Assembly: GCA_012522935.1 (NCBI GenBank)
Contig: JAAYJN010000046.1
Span: 1-45,446, forward strand
Source of the DNA: Candidatus Cloacimonadota bacterium
GTDB lineage: Bacteria; Cloacimonadota; Cloacimonadia; Cloacimonadales; Cloacimonadaceae
Length of the DNA: 45,446 nucleotides
Direction: 5' to 3'
Shown: positions 33,292 through 43,193 of the stretch, piece by piece
How positions within the stretch are numbered: position 1 is the first letter of the stretch
How the letters are laid out: each line of letters opens with the position of its first letter
The notes under the pieces: model-generated
Databases searched by the model: none
What the model was told of the DNA's origin: nothing
What the model saw: the letters and a program-made list of their open reading frames with translations, nothing else
Position numbers and translations under genes: made by a program

Positions 33292-36200
33292 TTACCTATT
33301 TTCCAAATCCGCCATGATTTCGTCTATGGCACGCTGCAATTGGGGATCGTAATCCTCAATGATATCATTGGGTGTGTTTTCCACGATGATATCGGGCACG
33401 GCGCCATTGCCTTCCATATTGGTGCCATCCATCCGATACCAGCCGCTGCGGGGCAGACGCATGGTGGAGCCATCGATCAGCTTGTATTCTGTGGTGCCGA
33501 TTACCGCTCCGCTGGAGGGATATCCCACCACTTTGCCCAACTTCAATTCTTTGTAAACGATGGGGAATATCTCGCCATCGGAAAAGGAATGTTGATCCAC
33601 CAAGACGATGCTGGGCCTATCCCACACGCGGGAGGGCTCTCGCATTGGTTCGGGACGCCAGCGGCGGGAGGTGGAGAAGGCATATTGTTTCTTTTGCAGG
33701 AGGGAGATGATGGAATCGTGCACATAGCCGCCGGTGTTGCCACGGACGTCGATAATCAGTGCTTTTTTATCCATATTATCACGATAGAGATCGCGGGTGA
33801 AGTTTTCATAATCTGAGTAACCCATACCGGGGATATGGATATAGCCCACCTCTCCATTGGTTTGGACATCCACTATTTCACGGCGTTTCTCAATGCGATA
33901 GGCATAATCCAGGCGGCGCAATTCCATATAGGAAAGCCCTTTCATTTCAGCGTCAAAAGGCTCTTGGTCACGTTCAAAACGGAGTTGGATGCGGCGGCCT
34001 GTCTTATCTGCCAACAGGGAATCCAATGAGGTATTGTGAGAGATCTCAATACCATCAATATGGGTGAGGATATCACCGGGGCGGATTCTATAAAGCTGTG
34101 CCAGACGGGTATCCGGATAAACGAAAGAGACCATGCGCCCCATGATGTTCGGCTCGATGGGCTCAAACTCGATGCCCAAATATGCGGCAGAGCGGTAGGC
34201 AACCCGGGAATCTCTGCGAGGGTAAAAACCGGTGTGGGAGGCATTTACATCCCCAATCATTTCGTTTACAACATCGGCTATATCGCCTATATTGCGTGCC
34301 TTTTGGGCATAGGGCAGATAGCGGTCGTAAAGGGCCTGCCAATCTTGACCATGCATATCGGGATCGTAAAAGCTGTTGCCAAATGCGCCCCAAACCTCTT
34401 CAAAGACGCGGGTATTGAGGGTGGCTACATCCCATTCATAATCAAAGGAGATGGGGATATCCTTGCCTGAGCCGCCGATGGGTTGATAGCGTAGGACGTC
34501 GTTTGACAGATAGTAAAAGGTATCATCAATCTCCAAAAACCCCCAAGTATCCTTGCCGAAATTGGCTTCTTCCTTGATGCTTTCGCCATAGATATTGGCA
34601 GATTGCAGGGTGCTTGGTTTGTTTGCAAAGTAACCATTTACCACATAGTAGAAGGTGCTATCCGCTTTCATCTTGAGGGGGAAAGCAGAGCCATCCACGT
34701 TGGCGATGATGGAATAGACTCTGTTTCTGATGCCGGGCCAATAGACATTGATTTTGGTGGGTTCTTTGGGCTGCTCCACCTCTTCTTCCTCTTCTTCGGG
34801 CTGGGGCTCTGCATCTATGGATTCCTCAAGGGATTCCTCGTCTTCCCAGTTTTTCGTACCGTCCACTTCCTCAATGTATTCATCATCATAAGGTTCTGAT
34901 CTTTCCAAAGCCAGAGCCCAATAGTCTTTTTCCAGCTCATATTCATCCCGGGGAATGAGGTCCAGCCTGGAAATGCCTCCTCCCTGGGAGAAGAGGATGG
35001 AGGTGTTATCTGGCGTCCACATAAAGTTTCCGCTCCAGCCATAGTCGTTGAAGAGCTTGATATGGTTTTCGGTGGCAAATTCATAGAGATACAATTCTCT
35101 GGTAAAATCAGGGCGCTGGGCAGCGTAGATTGCCCAGGAGGCGTCGTCGTTGATGCCCAATTGGGTGACCACCGGATAGGGGGCATTGATGGGGCGGAGA
35201 TTGGCGAGACCGGCATCGGCGATAGCCACCTGTCCGCCAATGCGGGAGCTGGAATAATTCATCACCCACACACCGCTTTGATCGCGATAGAGGTTGTCCA
35301 CAGTGAGGCTGTCTGCGCCAAACCAATGGAACTCTTCCAATTTGGTGGGGTCTTCCACATTGGTCATAAACAGCATCTCTTTGCCTTGGTGCATCTTGTG
35401 GACGAGGATATCGCGGCTGTTTTCCATAAAGATGATGCCGCTGATGCCGCCTTGATCGAACGTCATCCTGCGGGGTTCGCCGCCGTCACGTGGTCTGAGG
35501 AAGGCATCGTATTTGTATTGGAGGGCAAGGAAGTTTTCATCCGGGGAGACGGCAAATAGTGACAGCTCTGTGCCTCCCTTATCCCAACGGCGGGTATCTG
35601 TCCATTGATCTTCGGGGATATTGATGGATAGGGGGGCGATTTGTGAATTGGCGGGTTGGGCAGGATCGTATTTCCAGATTTGGTCAAAGTATTCATACAC
35701 TACCCGTTCATTGGTTCTGGCAACGCTGATATCACGGGCAGACCACTCTGTAAAAGAGCTAAGCTGCACGGCAGTGGTGAAATCCATATTTTGTGTGCGC
35801 ATCAATTGGAAGTGGTTTCCATCAGACAGACAATAGAAGAGGGCGCCGGAGGAATGGGCAAAGCGGGGGTAGCGCTCTGTGTATTGGGTATTGGTGAGGC
35901 GGGTGTACTCTTTGGTGGCAAGGTCTATCTTCCAGAGGTCTCCTGCCAGGCTGCCGGTATATGCCTTGCGGTGTGCATCCCCGTATCGGTTGAAGATGAT
36001 GGATTTGCCATCGGGGGAAAGGGTGGCAAAGCTGTCTCCAATCTCGGCTATCAGGGTGGCAGGGCTGCCATCCAACGGGAGTCTGTAAAAGGAGGAGGAG
36101 CCATAGCGCATATTGGAGCGCGTCACCAAGAGAGCGGTGGAATCCGGATACCACTCCACCACGTTGTATGCATCCTTGGAGATCACACGTGAATCTCCAC

Positions 36201-36489
36201 CACGCACGGGTATCAGATATACCATATTGCTGCCTTCACGATTTGAATTGAAGGCTATATGACGCCCGTCTGGAGACCATTGCGGGCCCCATTCCTGGGC
36301 AGGGGTGGAGGTGAGCCTGCGGGCATCTCCACCGGCAAAGGGCACAATCCACAAATCGTTATCAAATACAAAGCACACATCATTGCCATCGGGGGAAATC
36401 GTGGGGTCCTTGGGAAAGTATACCTGTGCTGCAAACAAGCCATACAGATTGAAGAGGCATAGGATTAACAGGATAGCCGCTCTACGCAT
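33292..36489 (-). CDS. Tricorn-like S41 peptidase, exported
   Basis: A 1065-residue serine peptidase that likely degrades peptides outside the cytoplasm. The start has AAGGAG 5 bases upstream. Signal peptide residues 1-20 (ending LFAA). Residues 22-540 form WD40-like/PD40 beta-propeller blades (DPTISPDGNDVCFVFDNDLW and GPQWSPDGRHIAFNSNR are typical). An acidic linker rich in Glu follows (about 545-590). Next come the tricorn C1 region with NASHTGF (H752), a PDZ domain (about 795-880) and the S41 core. The SFSDGE motif gives S970 as nucleophile and D971 in the oxyanion hole, by analogy with archaeal tricorn S965 and H746. Tricorn itself is cytoplasmic; this one is exported. Confidence 0.9.
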   Translation of the reverse strand: MRRAAILLILCLFNLYGLFAAQVYFPKDPTISPDGNDVCFVFDNDLWIVPFAGGDARRLTSTPAQEWGPQWSPDGRHIAFNSNREGSNMVYLIPVRGGDSRVISKDAYNVVEWYPDSTALLVTRSNMRYGSSSFYRLPLDGSPATLIAEIGDSFATLSPDGKSIIFNRYGDAHRKAYTGSLAGDLWKIDLATKEYTRLTNTQYTERYPRFAHSSGALFYCLSDGNHFQLMRTQNMDFTTAVQLSSFTEWSARDISVARTNERVVYEYFDQIWKYDPAQPANSQIAPLSINIPEDQWTDTRRWDKGGTELSLFAVSPDENFLALQYKYDAFLRPRDGGEPRRMTFDQGGISGIIFMENSRDILVHKMHQGKEMLFMTNVEDPTKLEEFHWFGADSLTVDNLYRDQSGVWVMNYSSSRIGGQVAIADAGLANLRPINAPYPVVTQLGINDDASWAIYAAQRPDFTRELYLYEFATENHIKLFNDYGWSGNFMWTPDNTSILFSQGGGISRLDLIPRDEYELEKDYWALALERSEPYDDEYIEEVDGTKNWEDEESLEESIDAEPQPEEEEEEVEQPKEPTKINVYWPGIRNRVYSIIANVDGSAFPLKMKADSTFYYVVNGYFANKPSTLQSANIYGESIKEEANFGKDTWGFLEIDDTFYYLSNDVLRYQPIGGSGKDIPISFDYEWDVATLNTRVFEEVWGAFGNSFYDPDMHGQDWQALYDRYLPYAQKARNIGDIADVVNEMIGDVNASHTGFYPRRDSRVAYRSAAYLGIEFEPIEPNIMGRMVSFVYPDTRLAQLYRIRPGDILTHIDGIEISHNTSLDSLLADKTGRRIQLRFERDQEPFDAEMKGLSYMELRRLDYAYRIEKRREIVDVQTNGEVGYIHIPGMGYSDYENFTRDLYRDNMDKKALIIDVRGNTGGYVHDSIISLLQKKQYAFSTSRRWRPEPMREPSRVWDRPSIVLVDQHSFSDGEIFPIVYKELKLGKVVGYPSSGAVIGTTEYKLIDGSTMRLPRSGWYRMDGTNMEGNGAVPDIIVENTPNDIIEDYDPQLQRAIDEIMADLENR

Positions 36490-36508
36490 TATAACTCCTT
36501 AATAAGTT

Positions 36509-37789
36509 TCAGTTTTTTTCATCTATTGAGAGTCCGGTTTGGTGTTTCCGGATTTGATATTCGTGTTTTTGGATACGGATATGGACGTAGGGATGGACGT
36601 CTTCGGCGATTCGTATGCCGGCGGGTTCTGAAACGTCCCTGTTCAAAAAGTTGTTCAATTCGTTATCCAGCTCTTTTTCGCAGGTGCTGATCTGGGAGGA
36701 TAGGTCTTGTATCATTGTTTGATTGGCGCTTTGCTTGGCGTGCACCAATTCGCGGGTGAGCTGCATCAACAGATACTTTAAGAAGGGACTGATGGTGATT
36801 TCCAGATTCACTTCGCTTCCGGATTCCACCTCTCCCACGAAGCCTGCTTCGATGCGCTTGGCACTTTGAACGGTGCTATGGATGATGCCGGCGTTTTCAG
36901 GAAGAAACACACCAGCTTCGCCCACCACTTCAGATCCTTCAATATTGCCGCAATTCAGGGTGCCTTTGATGAGGATTTTGGAATGCCTGATATTGCCACA
37001 ACTGAGGTCTCCCAATACTTCCAATCCTTTTTGCCGGCAGAAGGTGATGACTCCTCCCACGGAAAGATTGCCCGCACAATTGATGCCGCTAAACTGGACG
37101 TCTCCCTCCACGCTGATATTGCCCTGTACGGCAAGAAAGCTGCGCAGTACATTGCCCTTGACAAGCAAATCGACGGGTGTGCGCAAATCCTGAATCCCTT
37201 CCACATTGCCATTGATGATGAGCGTGTCATAGATACTGATGATGCCATCTTCATCCATACCAATATAGCCGGCGCTGGTGCTGATGAATCTGCCTTTTTC
37301 GGAGTCGTAGGTCACGTTTTTGCCTGCGATACTTTGGGCATATTCCGCCTGCTTTTCACCGGAAACAATCATTTCTCCCACCACGTTGTAGATGCTGCTC
37401 TGGGTGGCAAAGATGCTCTCGCTGAGGTCTGCCAAAACGGTGCCTTCCTCCACACAGGTAAGCCGTGCCACATTGGCGGCTTCGATGATGGGATCAAAGC
37501 GTCTGGCGGCTGCCATGTCGAAGTAATAACGCGGAGTGGGCGTCTCTGTGCCGGCTTTGCACATGGCGATGGGGAAGGGCTGGTCAAACTCCTTTTGCAG
37601 GTTGTTTGTGCGGATATGGCGCAAGGCGTCTTCAAAGCCAAACTTGATGCCGGCTTCATCTATCAAGTCCAGAATGTCTTGTTCATCGATCAATTTGCCG
37701 CTTTTGTGGATAGTGAGCCAAGCGGAGAGCTTGTCTTCGCTAATGGTGAGGGTCACGTTTTGGGCAGGGTTTGTGAAGATTTTACTCAT
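36509..37789 (-). CDS. FapA/DUF342-family protein
   Basis: A 426-residue soluble protein of the FapA (DUF342) family, recognised from its order: an N-terminal helical region (1-130), a parallel beta-helix-like stretch with repeated hydrophobic-G-N/D turns (about 180-310; DLLVKGNVLRSFLAVQGNIS is typical), and a C-terminal coiled-coil region (330-390). Family members are linked to flagellar assembly in a few bacteria, but many occur in non-motile species. There is no flagellar gene nearby, so that role should not be assumed. It overlaps the pgeF stop by 8 bases and precedes the protease gene by 19 bases. Confidence 0.8.
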   Translation of the reverse strand: MSKIFTNPAQNVTLTISEDKLSAWLTIHKSGKLIDEQDILDLIDEAGIKFGFEDALRHIRTNNLQKEFDQPFPIAMCKAGTETPTPRYYFDMAAARRFDPIIEAANVARLTCVEEGTVLADLSESIFATQSSIYNVVGEMIVSGEKQAEYAQSIAGKNVTYDSEKGRFISTSAGYIGMDEDGIISIYDTLIINGNVEGIQDLRTPVDLLVKGNVLRSFLAVQGNISVEGDVQFSGINCAGNLSVGGVITFCRQKGLEVLGDLSCGNIRHSKILIKGTLNCGNIEGSEVVGEAGVFLPENAGIIHSTVQSAKRIEAGFVGEVESGSEVNLEITISPFLKYLLMQLTRELVHAKQSANQTMIQDLSSQISTCEKELDNELNNFLNRDVSEPAGIRIAEDVHPYVHIRIQKHEYQIRKHQTGLSIDEKN

Positions 37790-38501
37790 ATTCTAATCCC
37801 ACGATATTTATCTGACGGTTGGATGTGCCATCTTGGCGATAAGAGAAGTAGCCCTCGCTTTCAAAGGTGCAGCTGTGATCCTGATCGATATTGCGGAAGG
37901 GGATGCCGCAGGCCAGGAGCTGTTGGAAGATACAGTTACGCAGGTCCAGCAGGCGCTCTCCCTTGTATGCGGGAGTGATGCCCATGGCGCGCATATCTGC
38001 CACAAATTCATCGTAAATGGCGGTGCTCACCTCATAATGCCGGGCACACACGCAGGCACCGATATAGCAGTGTAATTCCTGGGGTTGGATGGCAAAGTGT
38101 TGTGTGAGAAGCTGTACGGCTTTGCCCACGATGTTTTTGCGGGTGCCCTCCCTGCCGCTATGGACGGCTGCCACAGCCCGGTGTTGAATATCGGTAAAGA
38201 GGATGGGGGCGCAATCTGCAGTTCTGATGAGGAGGTATTGCCCGGGAATGGAGGTGATGATGCCATCTGCCAGGGGGATGGGAGGCTTGGAGCCAAATCC
38301 TGCGCCACTATCGTCAGGGTTGCAAAGATGGATGTGATTGCCATGCACCTGTTCACAGCGCACGATGTTGCGTGTACACAGCCATTTATCTCCCAGCTGG
38401 AAGCCATCATGGGCGTGCAGGATGCTCTGATAATCCGGGCTTCCGGTGCCCAGATGGACGAAGCTTGTAATGGGGACAAGGGCTGGGGAGGGCGTTTTCA
38501 T
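37782..38501 (-). CDS. pgeF: YfiH/LACC1-family purine nucleoside phosphorylase (PgeF)
   Basis: A 239-residue enzyme of the YfiH/PgeF family. Members act as copper- or zinc-dependent oxidases or purine nucleoside phosphorylases, and in E. coli the protein is tied to peptidoglycan editing. Metal-site residues are conserved in QVHGNH, RTADCAPIL and VHSGREGT, with the later CYIGACVCARHYEV segment. The usual HAGWRG is HSGREG here; the histidine is kept. The ATG follows the hslU stop codon with no gap. No good ribosome binding site is visible, so translation is probably coupled to hslU. Confidence 0.87.
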   Translation of the reverse strand: MKTPSPALVPITSFVHLGTGSPDYQSILHAHDGFQLGDKWLCTRNIVRCEQVHGNHIHLCNPDDSGAGFGSKPPIPLADGIITSIPGQYLLIRTADCAPILFTDIQHRAVAAVHSGREGTRKNIVGKAVQLLTQHFAIQPQELHCYIGACVCARHYEVSTAIYDEFVADMRAMGITPAYKGERLLDLRNCIFQQLLACGIPFRNIDQDHSCTFESEGYFSYRQDGTSNRQINIVGLEYE

Positions 38502-39863
38502 TTAGAGGATAAACCTCGCCAGGTCTTCGCTCTCGATCACGCGGGAGAGCTTTTCATTCACCAGCTTGGCGGTGACGGTGAGGGTGGAAAGATGGGGGCT
38601 GGGCATCTCAAAGAGATATTCATCCAAAAGTGTATTCATGATAGTGTGCAGCCTGCGGGCGCCGATGTCTTCCATCTTTTCATTTGCCAAAGCCGCATAT
38701 CTGGCTATCTCTGCCACGGCGGTACGCTGGAATCTCAGCTTGCAATTATCTGCGGCAAAAAGGGCTTGATATTGCTTGGTAAGAGCGTTTTCAGGTTCCA
38801 CCAGGATGCGCTCAAAATCTGCCTGCGTGAGGCTTTGCAGCTCCACACGGATGGGAAAGCGCCCCTGCATTTCCGGGATGAGATCGCTGGGTTTGCTGAT
38901 ATGAAAAGCGCCGGCAGCGATGAAGAGGATGTGGCTGGTATCCACGGCGCCGTATTTGGTGGGCACCACAGAGCCTTCCACGATGGGGAGGAGGTCTCTT
39001 TGCACGCCACTGCGGGAGACATCCACGTGCCCTTGGCTGGGGACGGAGGCTATCTTATCTATCTCGTCGATGAAGATGATGCCGTCGTTTTCCACGGCAT
39101 CCCGCGCCAGTTCCACCACCTTTTCCTTGCTCACCATGCGGTTGGATTCCTGGTCTATAAAGTGGTTCATCGCCTCGTGCACCTTCATCTTCATGCGCTT
39201 CTTTTTACCGGGACCGGGCAGTAGGTTGCCTAACATTTCGCCGATATCAAACTCTGCCATATCCATGCCCGGGGGTGCGAAGAATTCGAAGGTGGCGGCG
39301 GTGGGGATGTCTTCACCTCTGAATTCCACCTCCCGCTCGTCCAAATCCCCGTTTATCAATTGCTTCATCATCTTGGCACGGCTGCGCTCCAGCCTCTCTT
39401 TCTTTTCGGGGTCCACGTCTTTCTTGTTCTTTTGAGTGTTTGGCAGCAGGATATCCAGGAGCTTTTCCCTGGCAATATCCTCTGCCTGAAGCTGGACGTC
39501 CTCCATCATCTGGGTGCGGATTTGATTGACGGCGTTGCCCATCAGCTCTCGCACCATGGATTCCACATCCCGTCCCACATAGCCCACTTCGGTAAATTTG
39601 GAGGCTTCCACTTTGATGAAAGGAGCGTCCACCAGGCGGGAAAGGCGGCGCGCTATCTCTGTCTTGCCCACGCCTGTGGGGCCTATCATGATGATATTAT
39701 TGGGCACAATCTCTTCCTGCAGTTCGGCAGGCGTCTGCTGGCGTCGCCAACGGTTGCGCAAGGCGATGGCAACGCTGCGCTTGGCTGCATCTTGTCCCAC
39801 TATATATTTATCCAGTTCCTCCACCACTTCCTTGGGTGTGAGGCCTTCATACAGGTTGCTCAT
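38502..39863 (-). CDS. hslU: HslU ATPase subunit of the HslUV protease
   Basis: A 453-residue AAA+ unfoldase that feeds proteins into the HslV chamber. Walker A GPTGVGKT is at 61-68, Walker B IIFIDEIDK around 252-260, and the intermediate (I) domain lies between. The pore motif region is present (YVGRDVESM near 93-101). The protein ends EDLARFIL, which is the normal C-terminal tail that docks into HslV. Length and ends are standard. Its start overlaps the hslV stop by 4 bases (ATGA), consistent with matched synthesis. Confidence 0.96.
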   Translation of the reverse strand: MSNLYEGLTPKEVVEELDKYIVGQDAAKRSVAIALRNRWRRQQTPAELQEEIVPNNIIMIGPTGVGKTEIARRLSRLVDAPFIKVEASKFTEVGYVGRDVESMVRELMGNAVNQIRTQMMEDVQLQAEDIAREKLLDILLPNTQKNKKDVDPEKKERLERSRAKMMKQLINGDLDEREVEFRGEDIPTAATFEFFAPPGMDMAEFDIGEMLGNLLPGPGKKKRMKMKVHEAMNHFIDQESNRMVSKEKVVELARDAVENDGIIFIDEIDKIASVPSQGHVDVSRSGVQRDLLPIVEGSVVPTKYGAVDTSHILFIAAGAFHISKPSDLIPEMQGRFPIRVELQSLTQADFERILVEPENALTKQYQALFAADNCKLRFQRTAVAEIARYAALANEKMEDIGARRLHTIMNTLLDEYLFEMPSPHLSTLTVTAKLVNEKLSRVIESEDLARFIL

Positions 39864-40393
39864 ATTTCTTCCACGATCATGTTTGCATTTGTATATACGC
39901 AGATATCAGCGGCAATGCCGATGGATTCCATCACCAATTGCCGGTTATTTAGTTTGCTGTGTTTTGCCAAGGCGCGTGCGGCAGCCAGGGCATAGTTTCC
40001 ACCGGAGCCAATGGCGGCAATGCCATCATCCGGTTCCAAAACGTCTCCGGCACCGCTGATCACCAGGATGCCCGAGGCGTCTCCGGCTATCAACATGGCT
40101 TCCAGCCTGCGCAGATAGCGGTCTGTGCGCCATTCTTTGGCAAGCTCCACGGCGGCTTTGCGCAGCGCACCCTTGGTGGCTTTCAGCTTTTCTTCAAACT
40201 TTTCAAAGAGGGTAAAGGCATCCGCCGTGGCACCAGCAAAACCGATGATCACCTTGTCATCAAAGATGCGTCTGATCTTCACGGCATTGCCTTTCACGAT
40301 GGCATCGCCCATGGAGACTTGGCCGTCTCCGCACAGAGCGGTGCTGCCATCCCGATGGATGCCCACTATGGTGGTGGAATGCCACGTAGTCAT
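39860..40393 (-). CDS. hslV: HslV peptidase subunit of the HslUV protease
   Basis: A 177-residue threonine protease of the proteasome beta fold. The motif [12 protein letters not shown] implies removal of six residues to expose T7 as nucleophile. GDGQVSMG and GFAGATADAF are family hallmarks. Its gene overlaps ftsH upstream and hslU downstream by 4 bases each. Confidence 0.95.
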   Translation of the reverse strand: MTTWHSTTIVGIHRDGSTALCGDGQVSMGDAIVKGNAVKIRRIFDDKVIIGFAGATADAFTLFEKFEEKLKATKGALRKAAVELAKEWRTDRYLRRLEAMLIAGDASGILVISGAGDVLEPDDGIAAIGSGGNYALAAARALAKHSKLNNRQLVMESIGIAADICVYTNANMIVEEI

Positions 40394-42651
40394 TCGCCTG
40401 TCTCCTTTTGCTGCTCTATTGTGGGCTCAATATCCTGGCTGCTGTGCTCAAAGCGCATTTCCTTGGCTTTGGCATATTTGGTTTCGATGAGCGGCTTGTG
40501 CTCTTCATCCACATGCTTCAGGATCAGCTCAAAGATCTCATCGGTGCCCAAGGTCTCTGCCTCAAAGAGGGCGGTTGCCATGATATCCAGCAGCTCTCGA
40601 TGCTGGGTCATGATATCCAAGGCACGCTGATGGGCTGCGGAAATAAAGCTACGGATTTCTTCATCCACCATCTGTGCCGTTTCATTGCTATAAATATCCT
40701 TGGAAACCAGCTCGCGTCCCAGGAATACCTCTCCCTGGTCTTTGCCCACGGTCATGGGCCCCACGCGCTCGCTCATGCCCCAGGTGCAGACCATCTTTTT
40801 GGCGATGTCGGTCACTCGTTCCAGGTCGCTGCCCGCTCCGGTGGTAAGCTCGCCAAAGACTATTTCCTCGGCGGCACGTCCGCCCAAAAGCTCCACCATC
40901 AGCTGCTCCAGATAGCTTCTGGAATAGCCTGTTTTATCCGTTTGTAAGAAATGAGTGGCGCCTGCGGCAAATCCACGCGGGATGATGGAAACCTTGTGCA
41001 CGGGCTCGGTTTTATCCTGAAACACGCTTGCCAATACGTGTCCGATTTCGTGATAGCTGGTAAGGCGCTTATCGTCTTCGGGAATCACGCGGCTGCGCTT
41101 TTCCTTGCCTAAGATCAATTTGTCTTTTGCCTCTTCAAAATCTTGCATGCCAATGGCTTTCTTGTTTGTTCTGGCGGCTATCAGCGCGGCTTCATTCACG
41201 ATATTTGCCAGATCAGCACCGCTAAAACCGGGCGTACCCCGGGCGATGAGCTCCAGATTCACGTCTTCAGCCAAAGGCACCTTGACGCTGTGGACTTTGA
41301 GGATTTCCGTGCGCCCCTTGATATCCGGCAGATCCACCGTCACTTGGCGGTCAAACCTTCCCGGGCGCAGGAGCGCGGGATCCAGGATATCCGGTCTATT
41401 GGTGGCGGCAATGATGATCACCGCTTCGTTGGGTTCAAAGCCATCCATCTCCACCAAGAGCTGGTTCAGGGTCTGTTCCCGTTCGTCATGTCCGCCGCCC
41501 AAACCGGTGCCACGATGGCGTCCCACGGCGTCTATTTCATCGATAAAAGTGATGCAGGGGCTGTTCTTTTTGGCTTGTTCAAAGAGGTCTCTCACCCTGG
41601 CGGCGCCCACGCCCACAAACATCTCCACAAAGTCTGAGCCGCTGATGCTGAAGAAGGGAACGCCTGCCTCGCCGGAGACGGCTTTTGCCAAGAGGGTTTT
41701 ACCCGTTCCGGGACGTCCCACCAAGAGGACTCCACGGGGGATGCGTCCGCCCAAGCGTTGGAATTTCTTGGGGTCTTTGAGGAATTCCACGATCTCTTCC
41801 AGCTCCTCTTTCGCCTCATCCACGCCAGCCACATCTTTGAAGGTGATGCTGCTTTTGCTGGCTTCATGCAGGCGCGCCTTGCTCTTGCCAAAGCTGAACG
41901 CCTTGTTATTTTGGCCGCTCATCCTGCGCATAAAGAAAAACCAAAATGCCATTATCAGTATCAGGGGGAATAAAAATTCCAACACCCTGCCCCAGCGCGC
42001 AGGAGGAATGGTGGTCACCTTCACCCCCCGCTCCACCAGCTCTTCCACCAACATGGGGTTGGGAAAGGGCATCATCGTGTGATAGCGCACCTTATTTTGA
42101 TCAGTATAATAGATGTCGCGCTCGGTGAATTCGGCAGTCTTGATCTGGTTGGATTCCATCTGATGGATAAATTCGGAGTAGCTGCGCTTTTCTATCTTCT
42201 GTCTGGTACTATTCCAAGTATTATAGAAGACAAAGACGATGAGGAGGATGAGGAGGATAAAGCCCAGCGGGAAGGCCGATCTCTTTTGTGCAGGCAGAGG
42301 CATCTCGGGGCGCGGAGTTATGTCATTGCCGTCTTGTTTGTGGCTGGGCTGCTCGTCAGGAATATCTTTGGGCAGATTCCTGATCCGTCTTTTCACCATC
42401 ATAATCCGGATCAGGCTAAATATGCTGATCACAATGATGGCGATGATAAACCAGCGCATCAGGATGCCAAATTCGGTGAACACCTGCTGCACTTGGTCGG
42501 GCAGGTTTGCGTCCAAGCTCTCCTCGGCTGCCGGAGCGACTGTCTTCACAAAGGCACTATCCGGCTGGGCAACGGTTTGGACGCTATCTGGCTGGGCAAA
42601 TAAACCACCCATCAGGAGGATGCCCAGCAGGGTTATAATCACTTGTTTCAT
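40390..42651 (-). CDS. ftsH: FtsH membrane AAA+ zinc protease with extended N-terminus
   Basis: A 753-residue membrane-anchored protease that degrades membrane and soluble proteins. The ATPase part has the Walker A GRPGTGKT (312-319), Walker [10 protein letters not shown], and the second region of homology [17 protein letters not shown]. The zinc site is HEIGH (534-538). The commoner forms are GPPGTGKT and HEAGH, so two usually constant positions differ here. The N-terminus is unusual: it has a signal-peptide-like segment (1-19), a hydrophobic segment (65-86), then the two usual membrane helices (127-143 and 225-241) around the periplasmic FtsH domain. Most FtsH proteins are about 600-700 residues with two helices. 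The gene overlaps hpt and hslV by 4 bases each. Confidence 0.95.
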   Translation of the reverse strand: MKQVIITLLGILLMGGLFAQPDSVQTVAQPDSAFVKTVAPAAEESLDANLPDQVQQVFTEFGILMRWFIIAIIVISIFSLIRIMMVKRRIRNLPKDIPDEQPSHKQDGNDITPRPEMPLPAQKRSAFPLGFILLILLIVFVFYNTWNSTRQKIEKRSYSEFIHQMESNQIKTAEFTERDIYYTDQNKVRYHTMMPFPNPMLVEELVERGVKVTTIPPARWGRVLEFLFPLILIMAFWFFFMRRMSGQNNKAFSFGKSKARLHEASKSSITFKDVAGVDEAKEELEEIVEFLKDPKKFQRLGGRIPRGVLLVGRPGTGKTLLAKAVSGEAGVPFFSISGSDFVEMFVGVGAARVRDLFEQAKKNSPCITFIDEIDAVGRHRGTGLGGGHDEREQTLNQLLVEMDGFEPNEAVIIIAATNRPDILDPALLRPGRFDRQVTVDLPDIKGRTEILKVHSVKVPLAEDVNLELIARGTPGFSGADLANIVNEAALIAARTNKKAIGMQDFEEAKDKLILGKEKRSRVIPEDDKRLTSYHEIGHVLASVFQDKTEPVHKVSIIPRGFAAGATHFLQTDKTGYSRSYLEQLMVELLGGRAAEEIVFGELTTGAGSDLERVTDIAKKMVCTWGMSERVGPMTVGKDQGEVFLGRELVSKDIYSNETAQMVDEEIRSFISAAHQRALDIMTQHRELLDIMATALFEAETLGTDEIFELILKHVDEEHKPLIETKYAKAKEMRFEHSSQDIEPTIEQQKETGE

Positions 42652-43193
42652 GAATACATCTCTTCTTTGAGGATGCCAATATATGGCAGATTGCGATAAA
42701 GCTCCCCATAATCCAAACCGTATCCCACCACGAATTCATTGCCCACTTCAAATCCGACGTATTCAAATTCAATTTCCAGCTTGTGGGCGGTGGGTTTATC
42801 CAAAAGTACACACACCCGCACGCTGGCAGGCTTGTGTTTCCACACATAATCTTTGATATATTGCAAAGAAAGGCCGCTATCCACGATATCTTCCACGATG
42901 ATCACATCGCGTCCTTCCACATTGATATCGATATCTTTGCGAATCTTGCCCGCACCCGTGCTGGTGGTTCCTGTTCCATAGCTGGAAACCGCCATAAAAT
43001 CCATCTCCACATAGATATCAATGGCACGAACGAGGTCTGCCATAAAGATAAAACCGCCTTTGAGGATGCCAATTAAAACCGGCACCTTTCCTGCATAATC
43101 ACTGGATATCTGCGAGCCAATCTCACGCAGGCGTGCCTGGATTTTATGCTCGTCAAAAAGGACTGCCGAAATATCCAAATTCATCTGATTCAT
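42648..43193 (-). CDS. hpt: Hypoxanthine phosphoribosyltransferase
   Basis: A 181-residue purine salvage enzyme joining hypoxanthine or guanine to PRPP. The PRPP loop IIVEDIVDSGLSL (98-110) and the GILKGGFIFMADLVRAI segment (42-58) are diagnostic. GGAGG sits 5 bases before the first ATG (43193), which is preferred over a second in-frame ATG three codons later. Its start lies 41 bases inside the end of tilS. The tilS-hpt-ftsH order is shared by many bacteria. Confidence 0.94.
   Translation of the reverse strand: MNQMNLDISAVLFDEHKIQARLREIGSQISSDYAGKVPVLIGILKGGFIFMADLVRAIDIYVEMDFMAVSSYGTGTTSTGAGKIRKDIDINVEGRDVIIVEDIVDSGLSLQYIKDYVWKHKPASVRVCVLLDKPTAHKLEIEFEYVGFEVGNEFVVGYGLDYGELYRNLPYIGILKEEMYS

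Noticed and set aside
36865-37978. 370-codon plus-strand frame opposite the FapA-like gene
   Set aside because: Antisense shadow spanning two certain minus-strand genes, without motifs or ribosome site.
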